NCBI GenBank assembly: GCA_963580455.1
Contig: OY756966.1
Span: forward strand, 10,684,501 to 10,748,500
Length of the DNA: 64,000 nucleotides
Direction of reading: 5' to 3'
DNA from: Euonymus europaeus
Lineage: Eukaryota; Streptophyta; Magnoliopsida; Celastrales; Celastraceae
The notes under the pieces were generated by a model. It searched no databases and was not told the origin of the DNA. It saw nothing but the letters and a program-made list of their open reading frames with translations. Position 1 is the stretch's first letter; every line of letters begins with the position of its first letter. Both the position numbers and the translations under genes were made by a program. Shown piece after piece: positions 1 to 10,372 of this stretch.

Positions 1-868
1 ATTATGGCTTATTTCTATTAGTGAAGTCATCACCCACTAGATTTGGGGATTATTTTCAGAGTTTATTGATAAAGTTATTTTTTCATTTTCTTTCATAGGA
101 GTAGTAGTTTCTTTTTTGAGTTCGAAAAGAATTCTGAAATACAGAATCAAGGGGACCATGAACACTAGATATGGAGATCATTGAACCAGTCTTAGTTGAA
201 ATATAGTTAGGTGGTTTGTTTGATTGGTGGTTCATTTGATGTTTTTCTTGTCTAATTTTTAGAGGATATTACCAGTTTAGGAAATCTTATTTTAGTGATG
301 TTTTAACAACATTTTTTAGATTAACAACTGGTGTCACCTTTGTGAAATTGTTCATGGTTAAGGTCATGTAGAGAATAAGTGCATATAGAAAGGGTGGACA
401 AGAAGTAGAAATTAGTGCATACTATTATTTAGGTTAACAAGTTATAGCCAGCTCTGGTTATGAAGCTCGAGAGTTTCATAACTTAGTTACTATGTGTCAT
501 TGACTGTGTGTAGAATCCTGTGATTTTTGATTCTACATCCTGCTTTCATATTTTCTTTATGTATTTTGCAACTGCAAGTAGGCCATTTCTTGAAACCTTC
601 TCTGTATTACTATCTGTAATGATTTTGTCAAGAGTGTCAGACCATTGTTTTGGGCCCATTGCACTAGCCTTTATGTCGAAATCATCTTATTTACTTGTGA
701 ATGTATATGCATGGTTTCATTCCATAATCTGTTACTTTACTTTGTTTCATTTAATTTGTCAATGATTTTGATTTGTAAATGCATTCTAAATATGCAAATG
801 CATTATATGTTCAGGTTTACACTTTTTGAAATTGAGACAGTAAAAAAAACGTATTATGGAGCTCGGTA
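1..868. other. A/T-rich flank, no gene recognised
   Basis: No coding region, RNA gene or terminal repeat could be recognised on either strand. The open frames here are short and show no family motif. The stretch may hold upstream intron or 5' flank of the Myb/SANT-like gene that follows, but nothing in the sequence proves it. Confidence 0.5.
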
Positions 869-1822
869 ATGAAGAAATTGTTCATTGACATAATGGTCGA
901 CAAAGCTACTAGGGATAACATGAAGAATGGTGTCTTCCATAATCGGGTTTGGGCCACAATAATTCAAGAGCTGAATAGGAAGTCTGGAAGAACTTACACT
1001 ATCAAACAAGTCAAGCAAAAATTCAATTGGCTTAGAATTAAGCATCAAGCATTTTCCAATCTTCTCAACACTACCGATTTTGGATGGGACTTGGTGTCCA
1101 ATACAGTAACTGTAGATGAAGAAGTATGGGCAACATATTGTAAGGTATTTTCAAAACCATTTCTGGTACGTAAATTATATACCAATACATGTTTTCACTC
1201 TCTCGATTGTTATCGATCATCATCTCCTCCGATTGCAGGCACATCCAGTTGCCCATCAGTTCAAAAAGAAAGGCTGTGACAACTATTGCAATCTTGCCAT
1301 TCTTTTCAATAGTGGGACAGCCATAAGAGTACTTCATCGTGCCTCAACATTGAGTCCTCCAAACATTGATGAGGAGAATGAGCTGGACCTTGAATATAGG
1401 ACTACTGGTGTCCATGTTCCTATTGGAGTTGAATCGGAAGATGAATCTTTTTGTGATGACTTGATGGATTCGAAGATGCATAATGGCAAAAGATTGGCGG
1501 CACATCCACAGAAGAAGTCTAAGAATGATTCAAGGCATGGTGAGGTGAGCGAGGCCATAATGCATTTGCTAAAGTTCAGAATGCGAAACTTGAAAGGTTG
1601 AAGACATCCAGCACTTGTGACGCTACCAGTGGATCCCAGGATGACACATTGACACAAGCTATGGAAATATTGAACAAAATGCATTTTGCAGTGGATGTAC
1701 GTGTTAGGGAAATCCTGATGTTCACAAATGCTGACTATAGGAAGATGTTGAAAAATCTAGGCAAACACAAGAGGGTGGGTGAATTGTGTTCCCAAATTGC
1801 AAAGGCAATCCACTTTTTATAA
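869..1822 (+). pseudogene. Myb/SANT-like DNA-binding domain gene, frameshifted
   Basis: Exon 1 (869-1165, 99 codons from ATG) has the trihelix-like Myb/SANT pattern: a conserved Trp in VWATII, then GRTYTIKQVKQKF, then GWD. A phase-0 intron (GTACGT at 1166, GATTGCAG to 1238, 73 bp) leads to exon 2 at 1239, which starts AHPVAHQF and matches the family's usual continuation after the domain. The frame closes at 1601. The expected helical tail (FAKVQNAKLERLK onward to 1822) continues in another frame entered near 1559-1562, consistent with loss of one base in an A run. The family includes plant L10-interacting-MYB-like genes and the Myb-like partner proteins of PIF/Harbinger transposons; I cannot tell which this is. 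Usual proteins start a little upstream, so 869 may not be the original start. Confidence 0.7.
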
Positions 1823-1946
1823 TTTAACAATTAATTATCAAATATCATGTAAGATGCAAGATTGGCCTCTTATGATTATTCTAAGCAAATCTAAGTCAAG
1901 TGAAATATGTGATATAATATATAATGAATGTCTAGCTAACAAATGC

Positions 1947-3297
1947 ACAAAACTCACAATGCAATGTCAATAACCACAAATCTGCACAACGAATGGTAAA
2001 AGAAATTTAACCTAGAAATTCTAGTCGGAATGTAGCGAAATTTATTATGAAATATCAAAACACCTTAATGAATACTATATCAAAAGTTCAGATCAAAATT
2101 CAAGGTCTAGCTATATGAGAGCAACTCCAATGGGGCACTTGAAAATGAAGCTGGAAATTTTGGAGTGTGCAGAGAGAGTGATTTAAAAAAATTGTATTGA
2201 AAAAAGTGTAAAATGGTAGAAAAAGTGAAATATGGTAGAAACGTATGAGAGAAATGGTGTTGATGCTTGATATTTAGAGTGTTTGTGAATGAAAATTGAA
2301 AAAAATTGTATTGAAATATGTGTTTTGTTGATTTGACTGTATTGGGAGTCGTGTTTTGCTGTAATAGAAGTGGGACCGCGCTGGAAAATTTGGAGAGGAG
2401 ACCATTAGAGTTGCTCTGAACAGTACACGAACAGATTAGTGTTCAAATCAAATATGCACACCAACTGGATAAAAACTATTTGACCTATCAATTCAAGTCG
2501 AAATGTAACAAAAATTGGTATGAAAAATGAAAACACCTTCGTGAACACTAAATCAAATATTCAGATTAAAATTCGAAGTCTAGCTATATGAACTATGCAC
2601 GGATAGATTGATGTTCTACAAAAATTAACAATTAAAAGTGTGTATCCTAATGGTTTAGAGAAACCTCCTCCAATGCAATTAACAACCTCAAGTAAATTAT
2701 CAACACATAAAATCAATTAAACCAAGTAAAAATAAAGTGCTCAAGGATATATACTGGTTTGGAGAGTCTTTCCTCCTACATCCACTACATAATCCCGCAA
2801 GTTTAGGATTTCCAAATCCACTAATGGATGATGGTTTTTCAAGTTCACCAACAACTTAGGGTTTAGGCAAGCTAACCCCAAACTCTTACAACCAAGGTTT
2901 CAAGATAACCAAGAACTAGGGTTTTCAAGTTGTACCCCAAACTTATTGCACAACCTCACGAGGTTTTGTCCACAAAAGGACTTTACAAGTGTTTAGGCAC
3001 AAGGTTCTCTCAAGATTAGCTCAAGGCTATTTTGGTTGAGGAACTCTCACAAATACTAGAGATGATGCTCACGAATATGGTTTAGAATAGGCTCAAGATG
3101 TGGCAATCACTCTATGACAAATTCACACAAAACTCTTAAGAAGATATAGATGAGATTAGGAGAAGCTTTGTTGAAACACCACTCAAGAACACCAACAAGG
3201 ATACCCACGGGTCGAATGAAGAATAATGGGTTCTTGATGGATTTTTTGATCTCTCTTTAAAATAGAAAGATGATAGCTTGATGATTATCAGATTTTT
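1947..3297 (-). mobile_element. SIRE-type Copia LTR, 3' portion (left half of split copy)
   Basis: Read on the minus strand this matches the 3' part of the SIRE 5' LTR at about 33960-34930, for example around the phrases CACAAAACTCACAATGC and GATTATCAGATTTTT. It is interrupted by a MITE at 2119-2416 and cut at 3297 by Gypsy element 1. The other half resumes at 12381. The outermost ~100 bp of the LTR are missing on the left, so this is a truncated or solo LTR. No internal SIRE coding sequence adjoins it. Confidence 0.75.
2119..2416. mobile_element. 298-bp MITE with TGA target duplication
   Basis: The terminal inverted repeats are GAGCAACTCCAATGG (2119-2133) and the complement of CCATTAGAGTTGCTC (2402-2416), with one mismatch in 15. 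The interior is A/T-rich and non-coding. TGA flanks both ends (2116-2118, 2417-2419). Related LTR copies in this window keep the uninterrupted site CTATATGAACAG (for example near 20266), so the insertion boundaries are visible directly. A 3-bp target duplication suits PIF/Harbinger or CACTA; the end sequence is not CACTA, so a PIF/Harbinger-derived MITE is the better guess. Confidence 0.8.
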
Positions 3298-5355
3298 TGT
3301 GAAACCTCGACCCAAAAATTTAAGTTGAGTCAAATTACGGATGATCCGTAATTTACAGAATCTTGGAAAAATAAAATTGGGAAAAACTGGGTTGCTAGAA
3401 AACACAAGCCGTCCGGACACCCTAAACAGCCGTCCGGACGGTTTGTGCTAGAACGGAGGCATAGTGGGAAAATGGACTCTATAAACAGTAATCCGTCGGG
3501 ACGAAAAAATTAGCCTTCCGGACGGATATGCCTGGAGCTGAAACAGAGAGTTTTGAGAAGGGTATCCGTTCGGACGGATACTTTGGGCTTCCGGACGGCT
3601 ATCGGGAAACCAGTTTTTATTGAGGAAAGATAGACATTTCTGCATAATTTCTTGGAGAAGCACCTGAGTAGAGAGAGAAAGAGAGAGAGAAGAAGAGAGA
3701 GAAGGTGGTTTTAGCAAGAGTTTGGCTTGGGGATTGTAGTTTGGTGACCATTGAAGCTTGGCAAGGAAGATTCAAGCTTGATTTCGGTGATTTGGTAAGT
3801 TTTTCTTAGTTTTTGGAAATTCTAGGTTTTCTAGATTTGCTAGATTCTTGAAGAGTTGAGTGCTATGCTTTAGATATGTTGTTTATAGGTTGATTTTGGA
3901 TGTTTATGTAGATTGGTTCATGATTTGGAGTTGATTTGAGCTTGGGTTGAGATTGAAGATTTTTAGAGGAAATTTCTAGAGAGAGAAAGTAAGTGTTTAT
4001 AATTTTGTTGATTAAATTGTGATTGATATGATAATATGGAATCTTTGGATTAATTTTATGAGTTCAATTTGATGTGAATCGATAGGTTGGGAGAGCCAAG
4101 GGTTAAAACCCTAAATTTAAGAATTTGTGTGTTGGCTCGGAACGAGGTAGGGGATTTCCAACCTTTCTATCAAACATTCGTTATTGTTGCCTAAATAGCG
4201 TTTCTATTCTTCATTTGTCGCCGTTGTTTGTGTTTCCGTCTTAATTGCTTCTAAGGGGAAACGAGCCTTGTGTGGATTATTGTTTGATGTTGTATGTTGC
4301 ATGACCCGATTTTGTGTTCCGTCATTTACGGACACGTTGTGATCTTCCGTTCATGCATCATGGTAGTTATGTAAAATATATAGGATATTCATATATAGTT
4401 ATCTATTCGGCATGACATGTCATAATGCATTAGAGATGCATGGGGAACTCGAGTATGGACTCGGGAACCTTTAGGTTACTTGAAAGCCACATGGGAGGAT
4501 GGCAAGGTGAAGGTTGTTATCACCAAGTCACGTGAACCCCATGTGGGGTAACGCACTAAGGGTAGGGTCAAGAGTGACTTGCCTTGTGGGGTGCGGGCGT
4601 GATAGGTTCACGCAATCGGATGATCCTAGGAGTTGTTGGTTGTGGTGAGCTTGCTCCCGTGCAATATTACATTGAGTTGCAATGATATTGTTGTTGTTGT
4701 GCTCCGAAAGGGTTTATCCGGATAAATGTTAATGTGAATTTGTTGAGTATACGTTCATGTGGTAGGTAGATATTGATGCATTACTTCCTTTTGGTTCTGC
4801 CTATATCAATGTTTATTTCTTTACCCTACTGAGCTTCTAGCTCACTCCTTTACTTTCTTCCTTCCACAGGAGATACTGGTACGGTTATCGGTGGTGCGGA
4901 TCGGTGAGCAGGACGTGACATGAATGGCCCTGGGTAGGATGGGGTGCTAGAGATATACTCTATGCATGTAGGTGTATGTAGTATATCTAAGTTGTGAGAA
5001 TATAACCATTTGGCACGGTTGTGCTTGCATGTTGATGTAGATGTTGATTTATGGTTATATTTGATAATACATGAATCTGTGTGTAGATTTATATGTGATG
5101 CCATCAGCTTGTGCATGCTGGTAGTGGATGGCCTGAGGCCTAGGGTCAGGATTGCATGTGGTTGAGGCCCGAGGCCTATGTTTGCTAGGTTGCTATTGTG
5201 ATGTTGTTGTTACTGTGTTTCTGATGCATGTGGGCACTCTCCGATATACGGGGAGGTGCCGCCTGATTTTCGGTTGATTTCGGATGTTCACCCTAGTGAT
5301 CTAGAAAGGGTGCGGAGAGAGCACCCAGTCGCGTCTCCGAAAACGGGGCGTGACA
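3298..5355 (+). repeat. 5' LTR of Gypsy element 1
   Basis: Begins TGTGAAACC and ends GGGGCGTGACA. It contains an inverted repeat ATTACGGAT-G-ATCCGTAAT near the start, six paired palindromes at 3409-3598, a GA-rich tract near 3670-3705, and GGCC dyads at 5130-5140 and 5166-5176. Four of the six paired palindromes carry substitutions that the 3' LTR mostly lacks. Confidence 0.93.
3409..3598 (+). repeat. Three pairs of CCGTCCGGACGG-type palindromes (5' LTR)
   Basis: Sites start at 3409, 3430, 3493, 3514, 3566 and about 3587. The two members of each pair are 21 bp apart. Only the second site is a full perfect palindrome here; several others have lost bases relative to the 3' LTR copy. Function is unknown. 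Confidence 0.8.
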
Positions 5356-5358
5356 TTT

Positions 5359-5371
5359 TGGTATCGGAGCC
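5359..5371 (+). other. Primer-binding site of Gypsy element 1
   Basis: TGGTATCGGAGCC begins four bases after the 5' LTR and resembles the plant tRNA-Met type primer site TGGTATCAGAGC with one change. Minus-strand DNA synthesis would start here. Confidence 0.8.
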
Positions 5372-5524
5372 AGGTTTACGGCTCTTTATAGGATCTGGGG
5401 TGTTGAGTCCTGGTTGTAGAGTGGTACATTCCAGGCCATGTCACGACTGCTGCTGATCCGGTATGTTTTCCTTTCCCCTTAAATCCTCGTTTGAGTAGTG
5501 TATTAAATAGTATTATCTGTTGTC

Positions 5525-8500
5525 ATGCAGATGAATACTCATAGGACTGTGCGATTGGATAGTACAGCTGAGGTACCTCGTGGCGGAGGCCAACGAGGGA
5601 CAAGGAGAGGCCGAGGTAGAAGTGCGGGGCAAGTGGCTAGACGCATACCGAGTACTGAGGGTTCAGTTCCGAGAGTTGACCCTGATGTGAGAGATGAGGA
5701 GATAGTTCAGGAGGGACTATCGACTGATGATGTAGTACAGCAGGCACCACCTGTGGTGCGGGTTGCTCCTGTTACTACAAGGGGGCAACCCGTGACAATG
5801 GAGGGTCTGGCTAGCTTCATGATGAGTATGCTGCAGACACAGGCGCAGACCATAGCACAGGCCGTGGCACAAGCGATGGGTGCAACTGGCATCCATACAG
5901 AGGGAGTTGTACCAGAGGCTACAACTGAGGTAGCAGCAGTACCTAGAGCTGGGAGAGGGATGTATGAGGTGGACCAATTGAGGAGAACTACTCCTCCAAC
6001 CTTTTCTGGAGATGGAACGGGTGTGGGGGCGGAGGAGTGGTTCAATCAGCTGAGTATGAGGATGGACACTCTTGAGATACCCGATGAGAGACGGGTGAAG
6101 TATGTGTTCTACTACTTGAGTGGTGCGGCCTATGAATGGTGGACGTCCATGGGTCAGAGACGGAATGAGTTGACTTGGACTTCGTTTGAGCAGCTGTTTA
6201 TGTAGAAGTTTGTGTCAAGGCCTGTGCAAACGGAGAAGGCCAAACAGTTTCTAGATTTGTTGCAGACATCAGAGATGACGGTGTCTCAGTACACCAAGCA
6301 GTTTGAGAAGTTATATCGGTATGGGAAGGAGTTTGCTCCAACTGATGTGAAGAAGGCAGTGAGGTACCTAGATGGGTTGCTTCCCAGTCTTGGTAGGATG
6401 GTGATGGCCACTAGGGTGGTGTCATATCAGGACACAGTGGAGATGGCTCTCAATTTTGAGTTGAGTGAGAAAAGTGAAGCTCAGAGGAAGCGTCCAGTGA
6501 GTGAGGGTAGTAGTGGTGGTGGTACTTGTAGTAGTGGTGGTGGTAGTAGCCACAAGAAACCGAGAACGAATTTTCGTCAACAGAGAGGGGACCGAGGCAA
6601 GGGTCCAAGGCCACAAGGGAGTAAGATAACATGCTTCAAGTGTGGAAAAGAGGGGCACAAGGCAAGTGAGTGCAAGCTTCCTGAGTTTAAGTGCTTTGGG
6701 CGTGCCAAGTTGGGTCACAGAAAGAGTGAGTGTCCGGAGGGCAACCAGAGAGCACAGCAGCAGAGCATATCGGGAGTACCGCCTCCGGCTCTTCCTTCCA
6801 ATGTTCCTTCAGGAGGAAGGGGGCGGGGTGGGACTCGTCAGCTACAGCAGCAGCAGAATGCACTGACAAAGGGACGTGTCTATGCATTGGGTCATCAGGA
6901 GGCGCAAGAGCATCCAAATTTCATTGGAGGTACCTTCTTGATTTCTAATTGTTGGGCAAAAGTCTTGTTTGATTCCAGGGCGACCTCATCCTTCATTACT
7001 AGTTCGTTAGCACACGCACTAGAGGTGGAGATTTCGCCAATAAGACGAATGTTCACGGTATCCTCACCATTCGGATATTTCACCACGTTAGAGGGGGTAG
7101 TGTTCGGATGTGAGTGTCGGTTTGGAGAAATATCTCTGAAAGCCGACTTGTATGTATTAGATTTCCAGGATTTTGATGTGATTCTTGGAGTTGATTGGTT
7201 GACGAAGCACCAAGGGTTGCTTGACTTCTGGGAGAGAAAGATTACTCTTAGAATACCCGAGGGAGGGGTGATTCAGTTGAGGGGATCGAAGGGGATTCCA
7301 TGCCCACATTTCATGGATAATCCTTCGTACCAAGATTGTAGAGTTGCGAGTTTAGGGACTTCGGCGACTAAGGGCGATGTAGCTACACCGATATTGATAG
7401 TGGAGGAGTTTAGGGATGTATTTCCAGAAGAGTTGCCGGGATTACCTCCGAAGAGGGAAATTGACTTTGCTATTGAGTTGCATCCGAACGTCAAACCGAT
7501 TTCGATTCCAACGTATCGGATGGCTCCAGCAGAGTTGAAAGAGTTGAGTACTTAGCTAGAAGAGTTGCTAGACTTGGGGTTCATTAGACCAAGTGTGTCC
7601 CCGTGGGGAGCACCAGTGTTGTTCGTCAAGAAGAAGGACGGAAGCTTGAGGATGTGTATTGATTATAGGCAGTTGAATAAGGTTACAGTGAGAAATAAGT
7701 ATCCATTGCCTAGGATCAATGATTTGTTTGACCAATTGAGAGGTGCTAGGCATTTCTCTAAGATTTACTTGAGGTCGGGTTATCATCAGTTGAGGATTAA
7801 GGATGAGGATATCCAGAAAACAGCGTTTAGAACTCGTTATGGGCATTATGAGTTTTTTGTGATGCCGTTTGGGTTGACAAATGCCCCAGCGGTGTTCATG
7901 GACCTAATGCAAAGAGTTCTTAGACCGTTTTTGGATAACTTTGTGGTGGTGTTTATAGATGATATATTGATCTATTCTCCTACGAAGGAAAAGCATGAGG
8001 AACACTTGAGAGTAGTGTTACAGACGTTGAGGGAGAATCAACTGTATGCTAAATTGAGCAAGTGTGAATTTTGGGCCACGGAAGTAAAGTTCCTAGGCCA
8101 TGTGATCACTCAAGAAGGCATAACGGTTGACTACTCCAAAGTTGAGTCGGTTTTGAATTGGAAGAGACCAAAGAATGTGACAGAGATCCGGAGTTTTCTA
8201 GGATTGGCGGGTTATTACCGGAGATTTATTGAGGATTTTTCGAGAGTTGCTTCGCCGATGACGCAGCTTACAAAAAAGGGCACACCGTTTGTGTGGACAG
8301 ACGAGTGTGAGGCCGCATTTGAAGAGTTGAAGAAGAGGTTGACAACACCTCCAGTGTTAGTAGTTCCGGAAAGGAATGTAGGCTACCAAGTGTTTTGCGA
8401 TGCATCTGGAGTCGGGTTGGGTTGTGTATTGATGCAGCAAGCTCGAGTGATAGAGTATAGTTCGAGGTTGCTAAAGACACATGAGAGGAATTATCCAGTG

Positions 8501-10372
8501 CATGATCTGGAGTTGGCGACAGTGGTATTTGCTCTTAAGTAGTGGAGGTACTATCTCTACGGAGAGACGTTTGAGGTGTTCTCGGATCACAAAAGCCTCA
8601 AGTACCTATTCACCCAAAAAGAGTTGAACTTACGGCAAAGGCGGTGGATGGAGTACTTGGAGGATTTTGATTTTAATTTGCAATACCATCCTGGTAAAGC
8701 GAATGTGGTTGCGGATGCATTGAGTAGGAAGCAGAAGGTTGCTAGCTTATTCATGCATGAGTGGGGAATTATGGAGACAATCAATGAGTTTGGATTAGAG
8801 TTGAAGAGTCAAGACAAAAAGATGCATTTGTGTTCTATGACTTCGAGACCTATGATGATTCAGAAGGTTATAGATGCACAGAATATAGATCATACGTTTG
8901 ATGTGATTGATGAGAGTCTTGGATGGGTTCGAGGGAATGATGGTGGAGTATGATATGCGGGAAGGTTAGTGGTTCCCGAAAATGATGAGTTGAGACAAGA
9001 GATTCTGAAGGAGGCACACCATTCGTGGTTTGCCATGCATCCCGGGGGTACGAAGATGTACCGAGACTTGAAGCAAAGTTTTTGGTGGAGAGGTATGAAA
9101 GCCGATGTGGCTAAGTTTGTGGTAAAATGTCTAACTTGTCAGCAAGTGAAGGCAGAACATCAAAGACCAGCAGGGTTGTTGCAACCATTACCAATAGCAG
9201 AATGGAAGTGGGAGAGGATCACAATGGATTTTGTGACGGCTTTGCCAATGACTCAGAAACGGCATGATGCGGTTTGGGTGGTGGTGGACAGGTTGACTAA
9301 GTCTGCCCATTTTCTACCAATGAACAAAACGGATTCATTGGAATCCTTGAGCTCGTTGTAAGTGAAAGAGATTGTGAGGATTCATGGTGTTCCATTGTCT
9401 ATTGTGTCAGACCGAGACCCGCGGTTCACAGGTAGATTCTGGAGTAGTTTGCAAGAAGCGTTGGGAACGAAGTTGGATTTCTCTACAGCTTATCATCCTT
9501 AGAGTGATGGACAAAGTGAGAGGACTATACAAATTTTGGAGGATATGCTGCGGGCATGTGTTGTGGATTTTGGAGGTAGTTGGGATCGATACTTACATCT
9601 GGCGGAGTTTGTATATAACAACTCTTTTCAGAGTAGTATCGGAATGACACCTTACGAGGCGCTCTACGGGAGGCCTTGTAGGTCGCCTTTGTGTCGGGCA
9701 GAGGTTGGTGAGAAAGTTGTTTCAGGACCGGAGATGGTCAAAGAAGCTCAAGAGAGAGTTGATGAGATCCGGAAGCGGTTGATCACCGCGCAGAGCCGAC
9801 AAAAGTCTTATGCTGATCGGAGGAGGAGACCTTTGGAGTTCGCTGTAGGCGATAAGGTTTTCTTGAAGGTTAGTCCAAGATGGGGGATTCAGAGGTATAG
9901 CAAACATGGGAAGTTAGCACCGAGATTTGTGGGGCCATTTGAGATTTTGGAGACGGTTGGATCGGTGGCGTACCGTTTGGCACTTCCACCGAAGCTTGAG
10001 AAGGTTCACAATGTATTCCATGTATCCATGCTTCGAAAATATGAGCCGGATCCGTCGCATGTGATAGATTGGACTACGTTAGAAGTTGAGGAAGATGGGA
10101 GTTACACTCTTCACCCGGTGAAGATTCTAGACCGACAGAACAAAGTGACGAGATCGAGTGTGATTCCATTAGTAAAAGTGATGTGGATGTATCATGGAGT
10201 TGAAGAAGCAACTTGGGAGTTGGAATCCAGAATGAAGGAAAAGTATCCAAAGTTGTTTGATGATTCAGGTATGCGTGTAGTTAAATTTCGAGACGAAATT
10301 TCTTTAAGGGGGGGAGGATGTGAAACCCCGACCAAAAAATTTAAGTTGAGTCAAATTACGGATGATCCGTAA
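5525..10372 (+). pseudogene. Gag-pol polyprotein of Gypsy element 1 (six stops)
   Basis: One unshifted frame runs from the ATG at 5525 and is broken by stops at 6203, 7553, 8540, 8951, 9359 and 9500. Order: gag; CCHC knuckle [14 protein letters not shown] (near 6633) and a second knuckle that has lost a cysteine (CFGRAK); protease with DSRAT instead of DSGAT; RT with FIDD (7952-7963); RNase H; integrase with HHCC and D,D,E (MDF, SDRD, SERT); chromodomain-like tail VKVMWMYHGVEEATWE. Four stops are CAG to TAG and one fits CGA/CGT-type to TGA when compared with element 2. The frame crosses the polypurine tract and stops 54 bases inside the 3' LTR. It cannot make a full product. Confidence 0.92.

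Noticed and set aside
520..869. Two overlapping short open frames on the plus strand
   Set aside because: Hydrophobic, low-complexity products from A/T-rich DNA with no family motif; likely chance.
5359..5371. tRNA gene fragment
   Set aside because: Only the short complement to a tRNA 3' end is present, which is a primer-binding site; no cloverleaf follows.
5707..6045. Minus-strand open frames over element 1 gag
   Set aside because: Shadows of the plus-strand gag frame; no TATA box, no introns and no domain.
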